Assembly: GCF_938039775.1 (NCBI RefSeq)
Contig: NZ_CALHTQ010000212.1
Location: forward strand, 1 to 11,028
Source: an uncultured Mogibacterium sp.
GTDB lineage: Bacteria; Bacillota_A; Clostridia; Peptostreptococcales; Anaerovoracaceae
Length of the DNA: 11,028 nucleotides
Direction of reading: 5' to 3'
Position numbers and translations under genes: made by a program. How positions within the stretch are numbered: position 1 is the first letter of the stretch; every line of letters starts with the position of its first letter. Under the pieces are notes generated by a model. It made no database searches. It was given only the letters and a program-made list of their open reading frames with translations, and was not told where the DNA came from. Positions 5,780 through 11,028 of the stretch are shown here, one piece after another.

Positions 5780-6679
5780 TTGAACCTATATCACAATTTA
5801 TCACCTCGTAAGCAGTACCTAGTCCACTATCTGGGCTGGATGCTAGCAGGAAATGCAATATTCGCATTCGGAGTAAATGTAATTATTACTCCGATGAATC
5901 TTTAATAATGGCGGATTTACGGGAATAGCGCAGTTACTTAGACTGATATTTGTAAATGTTCTCCATGCAACTGAAATTCCATGTGTGGATTTAGTTGGTA
6001 TACTGTACTTTTTGCTTAACTTACCACTACTAATAATTTCCTACAAAGTTGTTAACAAGGAGTTCTGTATCACATCTGTAATATCAATTTCGCTATGTTC
6101 AGTAGCTCTCGGTGTTATCCCAGTTCCTAAAACTCCAATATTCAACGATTACCTAACGGCATGTCTAATCGGTGGTGTAGTTGCTGGTACAGGTGCTGGA
6201 ATGGTACTTCGTGCAGGAAGCTCTCAGGGCGGACAGGATATCATCGGTGTAATCGTATCTGTACTAAATCCGAACTACAGTGTAGGTAAGATAAGCATCA
6301 TAATTAATATAGGAATTTACATCATCTGTCTATTCTTATTCAACATCGAAATTGTTGCTTACTCTCTCATATACACGACAATCCTTGCGATGTCCCTCGA
6401 TAGAGTTCACATCCAGAATATCAACATGCAGGCTATGATATTTACCAAGAAGCCAGGAGTTGAGGATATTATTATGAAGGAGCTCAAGAGAGGAGTTACT
6501 AACTGGACTGGAACTGGTGCTTACACTAAGGAAGATTCCAATGTCATAGTTACTATCATTGCAAAATACGAAGTTAGCAAGCTTCTGATGGCTGTCAAAA
6601 AAGCTGATCCTGATGCGTTGTAGTTATCAATGAAGGTGCACAAATATACGGTAACTTCGAAAAGAGACTGACAAAATAG
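5780..6679 (+). pseudogene. YitT-family (DUF161/DUF2179) membrane protein with two frameshifts
   Basis: Polytopic membrane protein family of unknown transport role. Reading starts at TTG 5780 with AGGAGG 5 nt upstream and runs through a first membrane segment (GNAIFAFGVNVIITPMNL) to a stop at 5903. The family motif Y/N-N-GGFTGIAQLL continues in another frame from 5904, consistent with one extra base. That frame carries the body of the protein, including an AGSSQGGQDIIG segment, to a TAG at 6621. The expected C-terminal strand VVINEGAQIYGNFEKRL then appears in a third frame from 6620 to the stop at 6679, as if one T were lost from a TTT. Corrected length is about 299 residues, slightly over the usual 280-290. 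The coding text is otherwise undamaged, so the breaks are recent or are sequencing errors. A GTG at 5985 could start the middle part alone. It converges on the methyltransferase gene. Confidence 0.8.
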
Positions 6680-6821
6680 CACATTAATATTGTTACTTCA
6701 CCATGTTACGACGAGCCGAAATAGTACGAGTAAGCGAATAGCGCTTCAGATTCACTGGTGATTATGGACATTCTAATCAGCTTACTTGAGAATCCGTATA
6801 TCACCATATCGGTGTTCTTCT

Positions 6822-8144
6822 TCACTTCACTAAATACTCCTTACCAAATATATCAACAACTATATATGCGACATTTCCGCGCGATATAAACTTAATGTCA
6901 TCGTAGTTCTCTGTTACACTGATTTCCGCTGAAAATTCACCGTTATAGTCAGGATCGATTATGATGTAATCTATGAGCGCCTCTGGCGTGCTCTCGCACG
7001 CATCTTGCAGTAATTCTCTGTCCTTATGTTGCACATAGCCTATCTCAAGTTCTGGTCTGAAAGCCATGAGCTTTGCATGACATAGCTTCTTGCCATTCTC
7101 TAGCTCATCCGCTCTTTCAATCCTGATTATGGCATCTGTCCTATATGGTCTTTCCTCTCCATTTCCATAGAAAAAGTAATTAGACTCACAAGCGTCGAGT
7201 CTCTTCTTAGCAGTTCCGAGAGCCAATGTTTCTATATCACAGCCAACCCAGCTTCTACCCATAGAATTCGCAGCTTCTAGAAATGAGCCTGAACCACAGA
7301 AAAAATCACCCACCAGGTCACCTTCCTTTGTGCACGAAGCAAGTATTCGCTTCATAAGTTCAAGAGGCTTCTGTGTAGCGTATCCGTTTCTTTCACCAGA
7401 CGTTCTACCGACCATGTCGATGCTCCAGACGTCTTTCATATTCACTAGAGTATACCAGCCATATTCATCCTGATACTCCTTCACACCTTTGAAGCGGTAC
7501 GGCTTAAAATCACGATTGTACGACTTCTCCTTCGGTACATCGAGATAATAGCTCTTGGACTTGCTGTACATGAGAATCGTATCATGTTTTCGCGAAAAAT
7601 GGTTTTTTGCACTGCCACCAGATTTATACTTCCAAATAATCTCATTACGCATATTCTCATATCCAAAGATTTCATCCATGATTAACTTTACGTAATGTGC
7701 CGAGTGCCAGTCGAGATGTACCCAGATGAGCCCATCTTCTGCAAGCAGCCTCTTCATTAAAACCAGTCTTGTAGTCATGTTTTCAACGTACTGCTCGATG
7801 CTTCTATCGAAAGTATCATCATATGCTAGATGCTTAACCTTATGGGTCTTACCTTCATTATCTCTTATCGCAACTGTAGCATCATACTTTGATTTTGTAA
7901 AAAACGGTGGATCAATATATATACACTTGAACTTGCCTTCATAACCATTTTCAAGAAGCCACGTCATGAATTCCAGATTATTGCCAAGAGCAAGTATGTT
8001 TTTATTTAGGTCAGAGTTAACACCACCTATACTAAAGCTATCATACATATGCTTTTCCATAACCTTAAACGGCTTAGACACCGTAACTTCACCGTGATCT
8101 AAGCCTCTAATTATGCTCTCTGCTACTCCTAGAACTTTGCTCAT
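6822..8144 (-). CDS. Site-specific DNA methyltransferase (beta-class amino-methyltransferase), apparently orphan
   Basis: Methylates adenine N6 or cytosine N4 in DNA using S-adenosylmethionine. In numbering from the upstream ATG at 8165 (subtract 7 for the chosen start), catalytic motif IV is DPPF (85-88), and the cofactor motif DFFCGSGSF (287-295) comes near the C-terminal half, preceded by TQKP (264-267). This order, with the variable target-recognition region between them (about 180-250), defines the beta class found in many type II and type III Mod proteins. Phe replaces the more common Tyr in DPPY. A further domain of about 120 residues follows the cofactor motif, with unknown function. 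I choose ATG 8144 because AGGAAGG lies 5 nt before it, while ATG 8165 has no good site. That gives 440 residues. No endonuclease or helicase gene is in the window, so it is probably a solitary epigenetic enzyme or a relic. Confidence 0.85.
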   Translation of the reverse strand: MSKVLGVAESIIRGLDHGEVTVSKPFKVMEKHMYDSFSIGGVNSDLNKNILALGNNLEFMTWLLENGYEGKFKCIYIDPPFFTKSKYDATVAIRDNEGKTHKVKHLAYDDTFDRSIEQYVENMTTRLVLMKRLLAEDGLIWVHLDWHSAHYVKLIMDEIFGYENMRNEIIWKYKSGGSAKNHFSRKHDTILMYSKSKSYYLDVPKEKSYNRDFKPYRFKGVKEYQDEYGWYTLVNMKDVWSIDMVGRTSGERNGYATQKPLELMKRILASCTKEGDLVGDFFCGSGSFLEAANSMGRSWVGCDIETLALGTAKKRLDACESNYFFYGNGEERPYRTDAIIRIERADELENGKKLCHAKLMAFRPELEIGYVQHKDRELLQDACESTPEALIDYIIIDPDYNGEFSAEISVTENYDDIKFISRGNVAYIVVDIFGKEYLVK

Positions 8145-8149
8145 CTTAA

Positions 8150-8156
8150 CCTTCCT
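8150..8156 (-). promoter_or_regulatory. Ribosome binding site fixing the methyltransferase start
   Basis: AGGAAGG on the minus strand, separated by TTAAG from the ATG at 8144. The in-frame ATG at 8165 has only a weak AGAAG upstream, so translation most likely starts at 8144. Confidence 0.7.
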
Positions 8157-8199
8157 ATTCAGCATTCAACACTTCTGCTATCATTAGCCATATTTTTTT

Positions 8200-8228
8200 A
8201 TTATAGAATATTGATATTAACATGTCTA
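8200..8228 (-). promoter_or_regulatory. Near-consensus promoter of the DNA methyltransferase gene
   Basis: On the minus strand TAGACA (8228-8223) and a perfect TATAAT (8205-8200) are separated by exactly 17 nt. Transcription should begin near 8193, about 50 nt before the preferred start codon at 8144. The promoter lies after the dlt terminator, so the methyltransferase has an independent and potentially strong transcript. Confidence 0.75.
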
Positions 8229-8240
8229 TTTGACTACATC

Positions 8241-8296
8241 AAAAGAAACAATCCCCGAGGAGCCTAGAGAACATCACTGCACTCTCACACCTCGGG
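8241..8296 (-). terminator. Stem-loop with U-rich tail ending the dlt operon
   Basis: The perfect 7-bp repeats CCCGAGG and CCTCGGG (plus 8254-8260 and 8290-8296) enclose 29 nt, which may form a small inner AGAG/CTCT stem. On the minus strand the tail reads G, ATTGTTTCTTTT, suiting termination of transcripts coming from dltX. The loop is longer than usual for an intrinsic terminator and the T-run is interrupted, so efficiency is uncertain. Nothing else is seen between 8297 and the dltX stop. Confidence 0.6.
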
Positions 8297-8329
8297 TCAT
8301 TTAAGTATCGATATCAATGTTTTAAAAAT

Positions 8330-8485
8330 TTAGAACTCAGCATATGTGAATGCAGGACTACTGAGCATGCTTCCAAATAAAGAGAACATGTACAGTACGG
8401 CCATAAATATAAACATATACATAGTATACTTTAGCGATATCTTATTTTTTATTTTACTTATTAAAGAATTCTGCGACTTTTTCAT
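8330..8485 (-). CDS. dltX: DltX-type microprotein (teichoic acid D-alanylation)
   Basis: A 51-residue protein: a basic N-terminal part (MKKSQNSLISKIKNKISLKY), one membrane helix (about residues 22-40), and a C-terminus ending exactly in FTYAEF. DltX proteins are about 50 residues with one helix and a conserved C-terminal F-x-Y-x-E-F. The tyrosine (here Tyr48) is the reported acyl-carrying residue that passes D-alanine between DltB and DltD. Its start overlaps the last 32 bases of dltD in another frame, and GGTGAG lies 5 nt before the ATG, so the genes are translationally coupled. In Bacillus and Staphylococcus dltX stands first in the operon, before dltA. Here it is last. The identification rests on size, topology, C-terminal motif and operon context together. 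Confidence 0.85.
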   Translation of the reverse strand: MKKSQNSLISKIKNKISLKYTMYMFIFMAVLYMFSLFGSMLSSPAFTYAEF

Positions 8486-9614
8486 CAATTCTCACCCAAC
8501 CTTCATTCCAAGGATGAACCGCATCCGAAACAATATATTTATTATAGCTATATCCTGTCATATCAGTGTAATCCGCACCGTATCGACCTGCTATACTTTT
8601 AATCTTCTGACCTACAACAGCACGCTTATCAGCAGTCATACCTGTGTAGTCGTACCACCTACCATTGACAGGAAGCAGAATCAGTTTAACCTCTATATCA
8701 TTAGCTTTAGCAATCTGCAGAAAGGCCCTTAGATCACTGTATTCTGGTGATGTATTGTAATTTTCATCTAGACGTACATCCTTCATCTTCGGATACACCT
8801 GTCTAAACTTATTTCTCCACACACGATTACTCATGTAAAAAGGATTATCTGCCTTATACTCACTGTCTCTATGAGCTTCTTTCAAAAGTTCATTCCAATT
8901 AAAATTATCTGGACTGTATCTTTCGAAGTTCTGTGGCGTCTTTTTGTTTCTCATCATGAATTTCATAGCTGCTCCGACAGTGATTTTATCTTTATCGAAA
9001 GCATGGCGTCGCTCAAATCCATACAATAGATTTGATTCCTCATGGAGATTAACCTTGTTGATCATGCGTGCCTTCATCTGTAGACTCTTGTTCTTGGACA
9101 GCAGATCCTCAGTTCTCTTAGCAACGTACTTCTTAGTCTTGAGTGGAATATTCTTGTTCTCCATGAACGCGAAGTACTCCGTCTCTGAAAATCTAAGCGC
9201 ATAGTCATTCTTCTTAACGCCAGACTGCTTGAACCAGGTCGGCGAGACCAGCAGTATGACCTTCTTGCTCTTAAGATGCGGCTGCAGTGACCCAAGTGCC
9301 ACAGTGTGGAATAACGTCTGATTGAACGGTCCGCCAACTGTAACGAGCTTTACATCTGTATCCTTGAAGAAGTTAGTCGGATGGTACTGAGTCTTACGAC
9401 CATGTCTGAATTCGGATGAACCAAGCATGAGTACGGAATCCTTTTCAAGGTTCTGTGATAACGCATTGTACGACAAATCCTTGTAAGTATTATACCAAGT
9501 CCCGAACTGCCCCGACTTATCTCTAAGATCATTATTAGCGCATATGAAGTGCACAATTACTGTGAACATCGCCAGCAGCACGAGAGCCGCTACAAACGAG
9601 TTTATCTTCTTCAT
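8454..9614 (-). CDS. dltD: D-alanyl transfer protein DltD
   Basis: Membrane-anchored SGNH-type esterase family protein acting outside the cell, needed for the final transfer of D-alanine to lipoteichoic acid. The 386-residue protein begins with one hydrophobic anchor (about 7-26) and then an extracellular domain. The catalytic serine motif is LMLGSSEFRH. Near the C-terminus stands the Asp/His pair in SDAVHPWNEGW, corresponding to the family's D-x-x-H..W-x-GW ending. Most DltD proteins have HLGWKGW there, so the local sequence differs, but the acid and histidine remain. The gene follows dltC by 18 nt and its last 32 bases overlap dltX. A modest AGGA lies about 12 nt before the ATG. Confidence 0.9.
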   Translation of the reverse strand: MKKINSFVAALVLLAMFTVIVHFICANNDLRDKSGQFGTWYNTYKDLSYNALSQNLEKDSVLMLGSSEFRHGRKTQYHPTNFFKDTDVKLVTVGGPFNQTLFHTVALGSLQPHLKSKKVILLVSPTWFKQSGVKKNDYALRFSETEYFAFMENKNIPLKTKKYVAKRTEDLLSKNKSLQMKARMINKVNLHEESNLLYGFERRHAFDKDKITVGAAMKFMMRNKKTPQNFERYSPDNFNWNELLKEAHRDSEYKADNPFYMSNRVWRNKFRQVYPKMKDVRLDENYNTSPEYSDLRAFLQIAKANDIEVKLILLPVNGRWYDYTGMTADKRAVVGQKIKSIAGRYGADYTDMTGYSYNKYIVSDAVHPWNEGWVRIDEKVAEFFNK

Positions 9615-9632
9615 CTTGTCTTCGTTCCTGTC

Positions 9633-9872
9633 TTATTCTCCTAGAATTCTTGCTGAAACGGTCTCAACAATTTTGTTCGGTGTATCCATCTGCTCTCTAG
9701 TGAACTCGGATGGTGATAGAACTACTCCATATTCATCCTGAATATCTAGCAAGAGACTTACGTAATCTAGCGAATCGATTAGGTCTTCTTCGAGCAGGTT
9801 GATGTCTGGGTTTTCCTTTACGATTTCATCTCCGCAAATGTTCTCAATGATGTCTAGTAGCTTATCTCTCAT
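9633..9872 (-). CDS. dltC: D-alanyl carrier protein DltC
   Basis: Small acidic carrier protein, 79 residues, that holds D-alanine as a thioester on a phosphopantetheine arm and presents it to DltB at the inner face of the membrane. The attachment serine is Ser34 in DLIDSLDYVSLL, which matches the D-S-L/M/F site of this family and is placed correctly for a four-helix carrier. A strong AGGAGG lies 8 nt before the ATG. The gene sits between dltB and dltD, so the context supports DltC over a fatty-acid ACP. DltA, which would load it, is not in the window. Confidence 0.92.
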   Translation of the reverse strand: MRDKLLDIIENICGDEIVKENPDINLLEEDLIDSLDYVSLLLDIQDEYGVVLSPSEFTREQMDTPNKIVETVSARILGE

Positions 9873-9937
9873 GTTGTTTTCCTCCTGTGTTTAACACTCT
9901 TGTAAGTATATTTTTGTTTTTGATTAACTTATGTTCC

Positions 9938-9951
9938 GAGGTATTTACCTC
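9938..9951. repeat. Perfect 14-bp palindrome in the dltB-dltC gap
   Basis: GAGGTA, TT, TACCTC forms an uninterrupted palindrome within the 119-bp spacer between dltB and dltC (9873-9991). In RNA it would fold as a short hairpin without a T-run, so it is not a terminator. It could be an RNA-processing or regulatory site that alters the ratio of dltB to dltC expression. The rest of the spacer is AT-rich and holds no supported gene. Confidence 0.4.
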
Positions 9952-9991
9952 TTTGCTGCGTAATTTCTTTTTATGCGTCTTTCCATTGATA

Positions 9992-11028
9992 TTATTTATT
10001 TAGCAATATTCCGAGTCTTCCTGAGAAGATGAAGAATCCAAACATTACTAGGTGGAAAGTGATAAACCACGAAACAGCGATAAACCACTTATCCCTTTTG
10101 TGAGCCTTATAAAACTTTGATTTCTTCTGAAATATCTCGCATGCGGATAGAAGCACGCCGTGATATAGACCGTAAATTATGTAATTGCTTTCCAGTCCGT
10201 GCCATACACCCATGACAAACATGTTTATCATAAATGCAATGGATGCGATTGCCATCTTGTTCTTAACCTTGCGGCTTCTTACGAGTGACATCGTGATTCT
10301 CGAGAAAAGGAAGTCTCTAAACCAGAACGACAGTGTCATATGCCAACGATTCCAGAATTCCTTAATGTCTTTGCTAACGAAAGGTGCATTGAAGTTCTCT
10401 GGTGTCTTGACTCCAAATATATAGCTGGTACCAATCGCCATGTAACTATATCCTGCAAAGTCAAAGAACAGATATATTCCATATAAGTAGAAGTAAATTA
10501 CTATTGAGTACCATGTTCCGCCGGTTCCAAAATAATTCATAACCGTATAGAAGCACGCTGCAATTACCATCTTATAAACCATACCTTTAAGAATCTTGTA
10601 AATGCCATCTCCGAGCATCTCTAGATATTCATCTCTAGGTATAATTCTATCAATATCTTCGTCAAATCTCCTGCTTCTATCAATAGGTCCCGATGTTATC
10701 GCCGGGAAGAAAAGTAGCAAATATATGAAGTTCGAAGTTTTAAAACTCGTTATTACTCCATCATATATCTCAATCACCATCTGCACAGCCTTAAATGTCA
10801 TATACGACAGTCCTAGGAAAGCAAAAAGATGATATTTGTTGCCTGTTAGACCGAGAAGCTTATAGATAGTGAGCGGTGCTATACTCGCGAGCAAGAACAT
10901 CCTGTACTGCCAAGCTATTCTGCCTTTTTTAGTTCTAAGCTCTAGATATATACGAACTATCGCATATTCTATTGTCGTGAACATTGCTAGATTACAGAGT
11001 GCTATCAGGTTGCTGCCCATCGACAGCC
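9992..11028 (-). CDS. dltB: D-alanyl-lipoteichoic acid acyltransferase DltB (MBOAT), 5' end beyond the window
   Basis: Polytopic membrane acyltransferase that accepts D-alanine from DltC and moves it through the membrane for teichoic acid decoration. About 345 codons are visible and the frame stays open to the window edge, so an ATG at 11020 is probably internal. DltB is usually near 400 residues, so about 50-60 N-terminal residues are missing. The MBOAT motifs are clear: FFDFAGYSYMAIGTSYIFG, then TPENFN.PF..KDIKEFWNRWHMTLSFWFRDF, and later MGVWHG with the catalytic histidine. These match DltB more closely than AlgI-type MBOAT proteins. It ends in FSGRLGILLNK, followed by an unusual 119-bp gap before dltC. 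Confidence 0.92.
   Translation of the reverse strand, partial: LSMGSNLIALCNLAMFTTIEYAIVRIYLELRTKKGRIAWQYRMFLLASIAPLTIYKLLGLTGNKYHLFAFLGLSYMTFKAVQMVIEIYDGVITSFKTSNFIYLLLFFPAITSGPIDRSRRFDEDIDRIIPRDEYLEMLGDGIYKILKGMVYKMVIAACFYTVMNYFGTGGTWYSIVIYFYLYGIYLFFDFAGYSYMAIGTSYIFGVKTPENFNAPFVSKDIKEFWNRWHMTLSFWFRDFLFSRITMSLVRSRKVKNKMAIASIAFMINMFVMGVWHGLESNYIIYGLYHGVLLSACEIFQKKSKFYKAHKRDKWFIAVSWFITFHLVMFGFFIFSGRLGILLNK

Noticed and set aside
5985..6623. The middle of the yitT gene as a complete 212-residue protein starting at GTG 5985
   Set aside because: No ribosome binding site precedes this GTG, and family sequence continues on both sides in other frames. It is better read as part of a frameshifted gene.
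6801..6824. CACC/GGTG hairpin as a terminator between yitT and the methyltransferase
   Set aside because: The stem has only four base pairs and the following bases (TTCTTCTTC) are an interrupted T-run. I see no convincing terminator in 6680-6821, only a spaced AGTAAGC/GCTTACT repeat.
6822..8144. Methyltransferase as the Mod subunit of a type III restriction system or part of a phage-defence island
   Set aside because: No res helicase-nuclease, toxin, integrase or other defence gene is in the window. The flanks are a cell-wall operon and a yitT-family gene.
8145..8165. A longer methyltransferase starting at ATG 8165
   Set aside because: The upstream ATG has no good ribosome binding site, whereas AGGAAGG precedes ATG 8144 at an ideal distance and overlaps the extra codons.
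8346..8732. A 128-codon plus-strand open frame opposite dltD and dltX
   Set aside because: It is the antisense shadow of dltD and dltX, both supported by conserved motifs and ribosome binding sites, and its own translation shows no recognisable domain.
9633..9872. The carrier protein as a fatty-acid ACP, with the MBOAT as an alginate-type O-acetyltransferase
   Set aside because: The set MBOAT, carrier protein, DltD-type protein and a DltX-type microprotein in one operon fits teichoic acid D-alanylation much better.
9947..9986. A 13-codon open frame (M-E-R-R-I-K-R...) between dltB and dltC
   Set aside because: It is very short, lacks a ribosome binding site and has no recognisable motif.

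Overview
The window looks like chromosomal DNA of a low-GC Gram-positive bacterium (Bacillota, probably an anaerobic Clostridia-type lineage). The evidence is the D-alanylation (dlt) genes for teichoic acid, strong AGGAGG-type ribosome binding sites, sigma-A promoters of the TTGACA/TATAAT type, an IscR-IscS-IscU gene set of clostridial style, and A+T-rich codon use. I cannot name a species from the sequence alone. All genes but one are on the minus strand, so the text below reads from high to low coordinates.

Right part (11028 to about 8241): a dlt operon in the order dltB (5' end cut by the window edge), dltC, dltD and a 51-codon gene for a DltX-type microprotein. The dltX gene overlaps the 3' end of dltD. 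DltC carries activated D-alanine, DltB (MBOAT) and DltX move it across the membrane, and DltD finishes transfer to lipoteichoic acid. DltA should lie outside the window. A stem-loop with a U-rich tail closes the operon.

Middle part (8228 to 5533): an apparently orphan DNA methyltransferase with its own near-consensus promoter. Converging on it is the only plus-strand gene, a YitT-family membrane protein broken by two single-base frameshifts. Divergent from that gene is a half-size ABC exporter. Its promoter is bracketed by an inverted repeat, and its leader holds a terminator-like hairpin.

Left part (5532 to 1): the ABC exporter ends in a long AT-rich stem-loop. Next come an Rrf2/IscR-type Fe-S regulator, a cysteine desulfurase (IscS) and its scaffold (IscU). 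The iscR and iscS promoters carry matching inverted repeats with the same 7-bp spacing, the pattern expected of a self-regulated Fe-S assembly regulon. After these comes pyrC (dihydroorotase), and a further gene starts at the left edge.

No rRNA, tRNA, CRISPR array, transposase or prophage gene is visible. The dlt, Isc, pyrC and ABC systems are known families. The points that most deserve attention are the small dltX gene at an unusual place, the paired IscR-like operators, the twice-frameshifted yitT, and the regulatory structures upstream of the ABC exporter.
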